Of a stretch of 64,000 nucleotides of DNA, positions 1 to 12,967 are shown piece after piece. The notes beneath the pieces were generated by a model. The model had not been told where the DNA came from. It saw nothing but the letters and a program-made list of their open reading frames with translations, and did not search any database. Origin of the DNA: Taiwanofungus camphoratus (lineage: Eukaryota > Basidiomycota > Agaricomycetes > Polyporales > Taiwanofungaceae); NCBI GenBank assembly GCA_003999685.1, contig CP021222.1:930001-994000 (forward strand), read 5' to 3'. Both the position numbers and the translations under genes were made by a program. How positions within the stretch are numbered: the first letter of the stretch is position 1; each line of letters starts with the position of its first letter.

Positions 1-2153
<2,153 letters not shown>

Positions 2154-2215
2154 GTTACAGAGGATACATTGGGTAAATTAGATAGGGTCATGCGTTCTAA
2201 CCTACATCCGCCTGT

Positions 2216-4900
2216 TCAGAACCAGCGACTCGGTTTCAATCCGATTCTATCCAGGACTCCCTTGAAGCTCTGCGGTACATAAGCACCCAATGTGGTAGAG
2301 GAACGCAATTTCACGGGCTTTCCCACAACTGTTAACCTTAAAAGGGCGGTACTTAACGTCTATTGAAGGTAAAGTATAAAGACGTGGTGAACGTACTTGT
2401 ATGCTTCAGCACCGTCGATCATGATCTGTACCAGTACAGTAGGATGTTCTTGATTTCTCGTGTCAACTTCAATCGAAGACCTGCACCGCGAAGATGTTAT
2501 AGCACGAGGGACCGGAGCCGGAATTGGATACTGTTTACTCACCACTTGTAATTTCCCTTGCCGACGTACTTCAACACAAGCTCTTGGGGTATTTCTTCCG
2601 TGACGGTAGTCACTTCTGACGTTCCATTTTCTCCCAGGCTGACGACCTCCCTCCTTTTGTGCACAATGCCCTCGCTTTTCATCCTAAGTGTCCTTATGAA
2701 GGGCACGTAGAACATGCTAAGTGGACTAGTTGAAATTTCTAATACCGAATGACCCGGATCCTCGCTCGCATACTCGATTGCCGCAAATTCGTGTCGGTCT
2801 CCGGACAGCAGAACGACGTTAGGCACGGAATGTAATGCGCTGAGCAAAGCGGTCTTCTCGTATGTGAATCCAGCCCAGGAATCTACGAGAGCATCGTGCT
2901 GCCACAAGGAGGTGAATGGGACGGAGGTCACTATGAACTTGAACGTAGCGGTATTGTTGACCTGTTATTCGCGAGAAACATTGTCAGTACAGGTGACCAT
3001 GAGGGAATAGCTGCATACTTTTCCAAGCCAGTCATATAACGCTGCCAGTTGTTTTTCACCTAGCATGGTGCGACTAGCCTCGTCCGTGACTGCAACGACA
3101 GAACGGTACCGCCGAGTGTCCATAACGAAGAAGGCGACGTCACCGTAGCGGAAATCATAGTAGTGTTGTTCATGCTCTAAAGAATCGTAATTTGCTTCAG
3201 CGTTATACAACCGGAATGCATCGTTTGCGCTTGGGAAAGGTGGTAGTGTGTCATTCCCCTGACCAGCAAAATTGTTGATTATCTGTTCGTCGGTGAGTAT
3301 ATCACCTTGCAACCAGTATAATCAAATTACCTCGTGATCGTCGTACGTATGGTAAATCGCTAGATATTAGAATTTCAGATAAATGAGCAGACCAAGAGAG
3401 GTTGACCCCGACTCACGCAATCGCTCATACACCTTTCTGAAACTGTCGCTTTGGTAGTTTCGCCTATAAAGACGGCGATAGGCCTCTTTATCGTCTCCAT
3501 AATAGATCGGCACATCAGCGTAGATGAAGTCACCCATGAAGATCATAAATTCAGTAGGTGGATGAGTTGCTACTGTAGTGGAAGCGTTAGCCGAAGAGAC
3601 CCTTGATTCGTTAGACGTATGAGCTGTTTCACTAGACAAAGATACACTAGAAGTAGAGCTGCTGGTCGGTGATGAATCTGCAAATTCTGTTGCTCCGGAG
3701 CTGGCCAGAGATGCGACCTGCTTCTCAATAGGCCAGACATAATCAGCTAGAAGATCAAATCCCTTGATCCTTCGTCCTTGGAGTGGCACATAGGGGAAAT
3801 TTGGCGTAACACATGATGAAGCTAGGAAACGGAAATGAGAACCACTTTGTAGTTGCGGGTCTGGGAAAGTATGGAAGCGAATCGGGAATGCAGGATATGA
3901 AAGGAACGTCTGATTGGCGTCTTGGAGTCTATCTAAGAACAGAGTTAAGCGTTGCTGGCTCTCGCAATTTTAGTTGAGAACATACACTCGTAGGTCGTGC
4001 TGGGCCACAGACCGTCCAGTTTGACAGTTCTAACCCAGTCAAGCTCTTGTGTCAGATTCATAACGGGGCCATCTTTCCATGGTTTGTCATCAGCATCGTC
4101 GGAGCCTAGGACCTGCCGCCATACAATGTGCACAATGTGGTCCGTGGAGTTCATGGCGGGATAGCGAACGACAACCTTAGCAGCATCAGGATATACCGCG
4201 CCAACTCGGGTGTAGACTACGTCGGAAGCGTCATCGAAATAAGGATAAGCGACGAACTCGACTGCAGCAACAAATAGTAGGGTATTGATCGCGAGGTTAG
4301 CGAGACGTAAACTTCGAGAAGGGCTTGGAAGGGAGAATAGAATTGTGGGGAAGACATCTGCCGCGGTGATTGTTGGCTATACGGCACATATGTCATATTC
4401 AGATTGCATACAGCGAGATTGGATGATTCCGGACTCACTGGTGGGACTGGAGGTAGAGCCTTCTCTCCAGGTGTTTGTTCCTTACTATCAGCGGTTTTGG
4501 AGTCGCCATTCAAGGTATCTTTCTTGGGCACATGTTTGGTGTCAGAAGACGGTTGGAAATAGTATGTAGCTAGGTACAAGGTGTATAATGTTGGTAATAC
4601 GGTCTTTCCGATGCGGACTGGAACCTATTGAACAATTCAAGTGAGCAATGAGAGGAGAAATTCATCAGAGGCCGTGCGGACCACTTCGAGAAAGATATAG
4701 GCGGCTGTGCGAAATAGTGTGGACAGCACTGCATTAGCATAGACCAGTCCAGCCATCGCGAGTCGTTGTGTACAATCGCTCAAAAGGTGGCGAAAACTAG
4801 TATCGTGGTCGTCCTTCGTTGCGAGAGCGGCACATTCAACAGAGGCTAGGCGCGTGCTCGTGCTCCCAGTCGACATCATATCATACACATGATCTTCCAT
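2216..4900 (-). CDS. PhoD-like (alkaline phosphatase D family) metallophosphatase, membrane-anchored
   Basis: Predicted PhoD-superfamily phosphatase. Family motifs seen in order are MGDFIYADVPIYYG (about 3510-3545), FFVMDTRRYRS (about 3100-3130) and VVLLSGDRHEFAAIE (about 2775-2825), which are metal-binding blocks of this family. The N-terminus has hydrophobic stretches (AMAGLVYANAVL; LPTLYTLYLATYYF), suggesting membrane insertion. The ATG at 4898-4900 is chosen. A 60-bp intron at about 4624-4683 joins AYIFLE to VPVRIGKT in frame. At the 3' end a GTGAGT intron near 2481-2541 and another near 2342-2397 extend the protein past the apparent stop to SSIEVDTRNQ, then YKLTVVGKPVKLR, ending in SRWF and a stop at 2216-2218. 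It is convergent with PEX6, with only 62 bp between the two stop codons. The physiological substrate is unknown. Confidence 0.85.
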
Positions 4901-5039
4901 TGGCTAATATACCTCAAGGGTCTCAAACATGGACCACGGGCGTGAACATCGCAATTGAGAATATAATATCAGTACTTCAACATACAAAACCATGCGAAGG
5001 AGTAATAAATACATCATATAAGACAAAGTACTGTGACAC

Positions 5040-6090
5040 TCATACTGCAGCTTTTGCCACCGCCTTTCCCTTGATCTTAATCCCAAGCGAACTCTTGAGA
5101 TTTGTCTTTTTCTTCTTCGTCGCAGGCATCCCAAGCTGCTGTTTGGAGGATATCAGCGCCCGTGTCGACTCTGGTAACAGACTCTGAATATCGGGCTCCA
5201 TTCCATCTGCTTTGCGCTTCACGGTCACCACCGAACTAGGTGCCACCGGTGATATTTGACCACTTGCGCCAATGGCACCAGGCAAACTACTTGGTCCTGG
5301 CGCACCTGTGGCAGGGATCTTCGAGAAGACTTCTCTCACTAACTTCTCGTCCTCTTCCTCTTGCCTCCTTCTCTCTCTGTCCTCCTCCGTCTCAATCTCC
5401 TCCACACCAGCCCTCTCTACCAAGTCTACGGACTGCCCTATCCGTTCATTACGCGCATTGCGCGCACGGATGTCCTGCAAGGCGTCCAGAATATCCATCT
5501 CTCGTTTCGAGTCGACTGTCCTATTCTCCAGGGCCTTCATAGGATTGTTCTCCTCTTCCTCCAATTTTGCCAGTCGATCCTCCTCCTCGACTGCCTGCTC
5601 CTCTCTCCATGGCTCAAAATTCCGAGACGCTCCGTGCTCTGCAGTATAATCAGTGTTCTTTGGGTCTGTCTTGAATGTAATTTCGGCGGAGCATAATGTG
5701 CTACCAAAGATGATGAGGGAAATAGCCGGTGATTGAGGCAGACAAACGTACCATTTAATGTAAAAACGGAAGATCTTGATGCCATAATAGTCCTCCCCCT
5801 CTACGGTCTCCTTTCTCGCGTTGAACTTCTTTCCTTTGTAAATATATTCCCCGCAAGTGTTACACCGCCTGTAATCGCAGAGTCAGATGAAGTGTGATAG
5901 AGGTCAGATAAGATATACGCACATAGAGAAAGGGGCCATAAGACGAACCACCTGCTGCGAATTCTTTGGTTGTTTCCGGCGGGGAATGAGTGCCGGATCA
6001 AAATCAGGAGGGAAGTACTTGTTCAAGACTGATCAAGGGTTAGCAAAAGGAAGAACCGGCAGAATCAGACATACCTTTTCGCTCAGACAT
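5040..6090 (-). CDS. YJU2: Splicing factor YJU2 (CWC16/CCDC94 family)
   Basis: YJU2 joins the spliceosome with the Prp19 complex and is needed for the first step of splicing. The ATG at 6088-6090 gives MSERK; after a short intron the protein continues [18 protein letters not shown], the near-invariant YJU2 start. Further exons give a four-cysteine zinc site ([19 protein letters not shown], then a second Cys pair before [20 protein letters not shown]). Then comes a charged coiled-coil segment ([20 protein letters not shown]) and a lysine-rich tail ([19 protein letters not shown]) ending at 5040-5042. The [11 protein letters not shown] start and [12 protein letters not shown] favour YJU2 over the paralogue CWC16/CCDC130. 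Head-to-head with DHX35, 185 bp apart. Confidence 0.95.
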
Positions 6091-6275
6091 GATGAAGGTA
6101 TATCAAATACGAGGTTTCGGACGGAACGGAAGGAATGCAATTGTGAGAGTGTCAAGATGATGGTCGAGACGAGTGCCGAGCACACAGATGCCACAGATAT
6201 ATTTGGTAATGCTTGGTTCCGCGTGCAAAGGCTTCCAGTCCAAACAACCGCATATGGCGAAGACTCACGGCAGCC
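6091..6275. promoter_or_regulatory. 185-bp bidirectional promoter region between YJU2 and DHX35
   Basis: This short stretch separates two divergent start codons (YJU2 at 6090 on minus, DHX35 at 6276 on plus) and must hold both core promoters and 5' leaders. I see no clear TATA box. The arrangement suggests co-expression of two spliceosome genes, which is an inference. Confidence 0.6.
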
Positions 6276-9200
6276 ATGACGTCCCTCCAGTTCTGGAAAC
6301 CAGGAACAGTTGGCCCCGGCAGCACCCTTGACAGAGCTACAGAAACAGAGGAAAATGTTATTCAGTCCGCTCCGTTATCGACTTTGCTCTCCATTCAAAG
6401 CGCTCGTGAACGTCTGCCCATATTCAAGCATAGTCTGTATTTCCACAAACACTGCTCAAAACACCCATTGATAATCTTGATTGGGAATAGGAGAAAAGCT
6501 GCTTTATTGCGTTGAAAATTATGGTACTGTGATAGTTGTGGGACAGACCGGTTGTGGAAAGACAACTCGTCAGTCAGACACTTTCCGGTCCGAATGCTTA
6601 TTGATGTTCAGCAGAACTGCCCCAGTATCTACATGAAGCCGGCTGGTCCGCCGACGGAAATGTGATTGCGTGCACACAGCCTCGACGAGTAGCTGCAACC
6701 TCCGTTGCGGGTCGTGTAGCAGCAGAAGTCGGGTCGGTCCTGGGGGATGAGGTGCGTTTCATTGACCTAACATCAGTGACGAGGGCGATCATCGAGCCAA
6801 CGGTACACTCACCATCGACCAGGTTGGATATACCATTCGATTTGAGGATGTCAGTGACAAGGAGCGGTCGCGAATATTGTACATGACAGACGGGATGCTC
6901 TTTCGGGAGACGTTGCTTGATCCCTTGCTAAGCCGATATAGCGTCATCATGGTAAAGTTTACTGTATCCAACTGAGTCTGGGGCTCATCCTAATCCAGAC
7001 CAATAAAGATTGATGAGGCACACGAACGAAGTATTTACACGGATCTGATGCTGGGTATTTTGAAGAAGTGCTTGTCAATCAGATTTACTCTTTCCCATTG
7101 TCTAATTTTGACTATTAGGATTCGCCGCAAGAGACCTTCTCTTCGTCTCATCATTTCTTCTGCAACCCTGGATGCTACTTCACTCTTGGACTACTTCACT
7201 GCTGGTAATTCTAGCGATGAGGCAACCATTGTTAGCTTGGAAGGCCGGATGTATCCTGTACAAGTTGCATACCTCCAAGAACCTGCGCCTGACTACGTCC
7301 ACAAGGCTGCTGAAGTTGTCTGGAGCATCCACCTGCAGGTAATCAAACGTCTTATAACTCCTAAATTTTACCACTGATTCTCCCATAGCAAGGCAGCGGG
7401 GATATTCTAGTTTTCCTTACTGGCCGCGAGGAAATTGATCGCTGTCTAGAAGAACTAGCAGACTTATTACCTACGTGTGTCCATCGTACATCGATATGTT
7501 GTCAGATATCAAGCAAACCTCACACTCCTTGCAGACTGCCCCGAAATGCTATGCGCCTGAAGTTACTTGCCTTGCACGCAGGACTAACTACAGAGGAGCA
7601 GTTGAGCGTCTTCGAGCCCGCCGAGCGTGGTAGTCGCAAGGTCATCATTTCCACAAACATAGCTGAGGTATGTTTGTCAAGAATGCACCACTGAATGACC
7701 ACTCACAGACAATGCTAGGCCAGTGTCACAATTGAAAGCATTAAATTCGTTGTCGATTCTGGCTTCGTCAAAGTCGGTCAGGCACTCACCTTATTCCGTA
7801 CTTTGCTAACACCTTTCGAGTAGATCCGTACATACAATCCTACAACATCATTGTCTTCCCTTGTTACAGTCCCTGTCTCTCAAGCCTCCGCTACCCAACG
7901 CGCGGGGAGAGCCGGCCGCACTTCTGCAGGCATATGCTATCGCCTATATCCTCAAAACGTGTTCGACAAGCTCCCTCTGACCACTCCCCCAGAAATCACT
8001 CGCACTGACCTGACAACACCTATCTTGCAGCTCAAGTCGCTCGGTATAGATGATCTCATGAAGTTTGAGTGGGTCTCCTCACCTCCTGCTGAAAGTGTGC
8101 TTCGGGCACTAGAAGGGCTGCATGCGGCTGGTATGATCGGTGATGACGGACGATTGACCGTCACCGGGGAGAAAGTTGCCGAATGTCCAGTCGAAGTCAA
8201 CATCGCCCGAATGGTTCGTGGAACGATGTTGGCGTTACTTACAGTTCTGATGAACCTCTCAGTTGTTCATGTCGAAGGAATACAAATGCGGGGAAGAAAT
8301 CTTGACTATCGCTGCCATGACAGCGATCCAAGTGGGTGTGCTTAGTTGTGCATGAAGCGACCATCTGAATTCTTCATCAAGGATGTCTTCATGATTCCAG
8401 AAGGCGCAGCTGGTGCACTAGCAGAACTAGAACGCAGGAAGTTCACTGCCGAGGAAGGGGTCAGTATCCTGGTACTGCACTATACTCATCTCACCCACCT
8501 GACTTCTTCAGGACCATCTTACTCTATTGAATGGTACATATGATACGTTCTGGCATAAATGAGGTGATTCAACTAACGACTTCGAGGTAGCTTATAATTC
8601 TTTCACTCGATATGGCCGATCTTCCTCGTGGTGCAAATCACATGCACTTTCCTTTCGCGCTATGTCTCGCGCTATCTCTATCAGATCCCAATTGAAGAAG
8701 TACATGCAACGGTTCGGGCTCCCATTAGAGAGCTGCGAAGGGGATGCAAAGAGGCTTCGAAAGTGTCTGGTCAGTGGATACTGGCGGAACGGCGCGCGAT
8801 GGGTAGCGGATGGGACATACCGCTCCGTCAGGGGGAACACGGTCAGTTTCAAAACATCATTCTGAAACGGCTAACACCTTATCAATACTCTGGGATTCCC
8901 TTTGCAGACCCTACACGTCCATCCTAACTCAGTACTCTTTACCAGGAAACCACGCTCTGGTTGGGTGGTTTTTCATGAGATGGAGGAGACGAAAAAGACT
9001 CAGTACGTGCTCTATACGTCTCAATGTTGTCTGGGATGTGATTGTTTTCAGGATTCGCATTCTCACTGAAATAGAGCCAGATTGGTGTGAAAGGTCTTAT
9101 TGTATTTCACTCATTCATAGCTAACCGGTTTCTCAGGCTTTTGGAACATGGACACAAATACTATGACAAACGTTCTGGAGCGTCTTTGTCATCTCAGTAG
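6276..9200 (+). CDS. DHX35: DEAH-box RNA helicase, DHX35 orthologue
   Basis: DEAH/RHA helicase that in other eukaryotes is found in activated spliceosomes. The ATG at 6276 gives [19 protein letters not shown]. Motifs in order after removal of introns: Walker [10 protein letters not shown] (about 6550-6570), [16 protein letters not shown] (about 6675-6720), DEAH (about 7010-7025), SSATLDA (about 7155), FLTGREE (about 7410), VVDSGFVK (about 7750), [12 protein letters not shown] (about 7900). The OB/HA2 tail follows, ending RSGASLSSQ with TAG at 9198-9200. The raw frame looks broken in many places (for example after GKTT and after the DEAH exon), but every break has a 45-70 bp GT..AG intron that restores the family sequence, so the gene looks intact. 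The phase of a few small exons is unproven. Confidence 0.93.
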
Positions 9201-9821
9201 TCTGGCCATATTGTATGTGAACAATTCGATCTCCCTCCTAATCAGCATCAGTATCAGATCAGCCTCATTTCGACTTACTCAGTGTCATCCATTATTAATC
9301 AATATCGATGCTCTGAAGGCAATTTGTTTCAGATGATCTCATCTTTCTCGACATACTAAGAGACCTTTCTTGGACCTCTGAGTTTCTCCCGTCACTTTCA
9401 TAGCGCACTGTACACACATTTTCTTATATGTTCCCTTATTTTCTGTGTATTTCTGGGGAAAATCTGGAAGAATGAAGACAGAGTTGCAACGAGAGATGCA
9501 ACCAGGAGTTTGATGGCTGGAATGGCGTTGGCAAGTACCGGTATTAGGAAGCTGCCAGCACATACATCTGGCCAGTCGTACTTTCGCATAAGCTACGTCT
9601 TAAAAATATATTATTCACGAAATGTAACAGTATGATTGAAAGTTAGTGGTTGCCTTCGTTGTAAATCCAGGTGTAGGCATTACCCTAAGGCTGGTGCATT
9701 TACGCTAATCACGTGAGCGTGGTTCAGTTCGCGCGTCAGTGGCGAGTCGCGATCGACTTGTCAAGGTTGTCATTGTTCCGTCCAGGCCACACCGTCAAAG
9801 CGCGGCCACAAGCCACATCCG
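9201..9821. other. Intergenic region, nothing recognised
   Basis: About 620 bp between the DHX35 stop and the kinase promoter. It is AT-rich in the first half, with only short overlapping frames on both strands that match nothing I recognise. Confidence 0.5.
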
Positions 9822-9832
9822 TATAATATATA
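9822..9832 (+). promoter_or_regulatory. Candidate TATA box of the FunK1 kinase gene
   Basis: TATAATATATA lies only 20 bp before the ATG at 9852 but 98 bp before the in-frame ATG at 9930. A start site about 30 bp downstream of a TATA box would fall at or after 9852, so the second ATG may be the true start. Confidence 0.45.
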
Positions 9833-9851
9833 AGCTCAAATTGTTGCAAAA

Positions 9852-12716
9852 ATGGGTAGACTTCCTCCACTGTGGTTTGGTTACCGCTACCCCTGCACCG
9901 ACCAATATTCAACTTCTTCCGACGAAAGCATGACCGACTACGACACTGGTCACTCATCAGACGAGGAAAGAGATGATCCCGGACATCTGCATCCCAGAGA
10001 ATTTTTCCAGAATAAGTTTGTGTCGTTATCTGCACTTTCTAAGCGTCGCGACAGATTCAAGACGCCCCCTCCGTGTAACCCTGTATCTTGTGAGTAAAGT
10101 TTCGGTATGGATATGAACTGCCTTATGAATGACAACACAATTCAGATCCTGCGAATATTACCCCCATCAAGTCATCTATGTCGGGGGTCAAGACTGCGAA
10201 GGGTGTCAAGGATGACAGAGTCAAGAGCTTCTTGCAAAAAGAATTACCAGGCAAGATTGCGACTGACTATCCCGTAATCGACTTCGTTCGGACCGTCTGG
10301 AATTTCACACCGGACGATATTCCTCAACGCCAGGAAGGATACAGCATAAAAGGAACCCATTGGACGAACTATATGGCCAGTCGACGTAGTGCACGAGGTG
10401 GCAGTATACAGGAGGAGAGAGGTTGTTACGTCTGGCTGAAGGCGATTTTCGATGATCTAATTCAGCAACTATCCTTTGGGGAACCTGCCGTGGCCGCAGA
10501 GTTTATAAATCTGCGAGACCGACAAGTCAAGGGTCATTTTGCAAATTTCAAGCCAGACTTCGTCTATGGACCACCCGAACTACCAGGTGATTTCCGGGCG
10601 AATTGGGAGTGGCTTGGCATCGTTGGAGAAGTCAAGAAAACCAAACACGTCGAACTAAGACGAGGTGATTTTCCAATAGACCTCACTCAATTCAAGAAGG
10701 TGTGCATTTCTGATGTAGCTTACGTGCAAATATTTGGCATACTCATGTGGTGTCGCTCGTAGAATACTTTCTCGCCCAACTTGAGAAAACGGCGAAAGGG
10801 CTGCTGTAGACAAGATGAGCGACCACCTAAGCGAAGGCGGACGTCTAAAAGTGGCAAGACCGAGACCGATCCAAACGGCGAGGAGAAGTTGACCGAAGAT
10901 GAACTGCAAGCGACCAAATATGTCAATGAGTTATTGTCCCATGGCATTCGCTCCTACGCTACTGGATTCATCATCCGGGACTCACTCATGCGACTGTGGT
11001 ATGCTGACCGCATGGGATTGGTCGAATCAGCTCCTTTTGAAATGTTTTATTATCCACATCTATTGCTATTGGTTGTGGCAGCAATACGAAAGGCCAATCT
11101 TCCCTCTTTGGGTGTCTGTCCCTTTCTCCATTTCCCCTCTTCGACATTCAACAGCTACGACGGTGCAAAGCTGATATTGCCAAATGCTACCGACCTGGAC
11201 GAAGAAGAGACGGGAGAGCTGGAGTTTGACGTGATCGTTAACGATGACAGGTCTGTTTTCACCGCGTACGGAGCGGTTGGTAGAGGGACGACCGTCGTGC
11301 CTGTCGAAGCGGCAGGTAAGACAAGGGAGGTGCTTGGAGAGGAGAAATTGGTAGCCAAGGTCGCATGGCCATCTAAGGGTCGCAAGGCGGAAGATTCCAT
11401 CATAAAGCTTATCCGAAGGAAACTCAGAGCCACAAAACCGGATTATCTCAAGCACATAGTCGATCTCAAATACTCGGTCACTCGCACAATGAGGGATATG
11501 CAGATACCGAGGGCATCCATGAAGGACTTAAGGCAGTTTGGTTTAGCTGACGTGGAAGCCCGAGTGTGTCGAACGCTTATTCTCAAGGCCTATCATCCTC
11601 TTGAGCTTGTCAATAGCCCAGATGAGTTTAGGACTATTTTCATTGACGTAGTTCGTGGTGCGTGCGGACTTTGGCGCACAGAAGAATATATTAATTAATG
11701 TCCCTTCTGTAGGTCACCACTATGTGTGGCAGGTCGCAGAAGTGCTTCATCGGGACATCAGCATCAACAACATCATGTTCTTCAGAGAGCACAATCACGC
11801 CATCGGCGTTCTATGCGACTGGGATCTTGCAATGATAACCTCAGAACCGGAGTGGGGATCAGAAGAACAGGATCCCGACGTCTATGGTATACCTGACGAA
11901 GATGACTGTAAAAGCGAGGATAATGTAGATATCTTCCATGCCGATGCCGAAGACAGCGACAATCAGCAAGACACCGAGGTAGAAAACAGTCGCAATCAGC
12001 AAAATGCTGAAGTAGAAGACAGCGACGATCAACACGACGATGCTGTCGATGGAGAAGAGAAAGACGCTACGGAAAAATATCAGCAAAGTGAGGAAGGATT
12101 CCACGATGTCGATAAGGTCTCAGATCAGGAAGGCAGAGAAGCGGGTGTGGTCGAAATTGCGGGTGCAGGAGCACCTGAGAACGAAAGTGATGTTCAGCAA
12201 CACAGGGCCCGATACAGGACCGGTACAGGCCCGTTCATGGCTCTCGATCTGTTGAAGTCAGGAGATACCCCATTGCACTTGTACCGGCACGATCTCGAAT
12301 CTTTCTTCTACGTGCTGGTGTGGTTTTGTGTTGGGTTCAATCCTACTCAGCACAGGATTGGATACATATCCTCATGGCAAAAACAAGAATTAACACAGAT
12401 AGGACATGCCAAAGCGGACTTCCTCGAGGACCGGAAAATATACGATGGCGTAGTTGCTTCCGCACATAGAGGTTACGAACTACTGTTGGAAACATGGGCG
12501 TTCGATTTGCGAGCTCTCTTTCGAAGACTCTCCACCGACGGTGGCTCGGTAAAGAATCTCAGGGAAGAGCTACGAGAGGCAATGGAGAAAGGGAATGAAG
12601 AAAGGGGAGCAGCTGTTCGCGCTCGGCTGGAACGTGCAACAGCGGAGAGGGAAGCTTTAGTGTCCTATGAAGAGTTCATGAGAATTCTGGGGATTGATTC
12701 ATCAGACGATATGTAG
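9852..12716 (+). CDS. Fungal-type (FunK1) protein kinase
   Basis: Member of the FunK1 kinase family expanded in Agaricomycetes; its targets are unknown. Exons join across introns near 10092-10146, 10700-10760 (FKK to NTFSP) and 11656-11713 (VVRG to HHYVW). FunK1 marks are YATGFIIRDSLMRLWYADR (about 10960-11010), the catalytic loop HRDISINNIMF (about 11750-11785), CDWDLA in place of DFG (about 11815), and HDLESFFYVLVWFCVG (about 12290-12335). The N-terminal third (about 10178-10700) matches the usual FunK1 extension. Between the DWD motif and the C-lobe lies a long acidic Gln/Asp-rich insertion containing a 33-bp tandem repeat. The protein is about 895 aa. It ends DSSDDM with a stop at 12714-12716. 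The start may instead be 9930. Convergent with the next gene, 251 bp away. Confidence 0.88.
11949..12047 (+). repeat. Three-copy 33-bp in-frame tandem repeat
   Basis: Three consecutive 33-bp units start at 11949, 11982 and 12015. They encode EDSDNQQDTEV, ENSRNQQNAEV and EDSDDQHDDAV, an 11-residue acidic repeat inside the kinase. The units are diverged but share the GAAGACAGCGAC-like start. It is a likely site of length variation between strains. Confidence 0.85.
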
Positions 12717-12967
12717 ACTGGTTATGTTCATACATTGTTCACTTCACTATATTATCATCAACAATTTGTTTTCTTCCTATTCTCGTCTAATGAGGGCCGT
12801 GCGTCAAAATCCTGAGGCACGAAGGTCGAATGAATTGTCCAGTCTGCCTGGGGCTCTGAGACAATACACGTGGGACAATAATCAAATATTACCTACGAGG
12901 AACATCTGGAGCAGAAGCGCATTTTACATTCCTCACAGCATAAGCTAGCCTACTGTATAAGTAAATT

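Noticed and set aside
6500-9200. DHX35 looked like a frameshifted pseudogene
   Set aside because: Every break coincides with a GT..AG interval of 45-70 bp whose removal restores the helicase motifs in frame.
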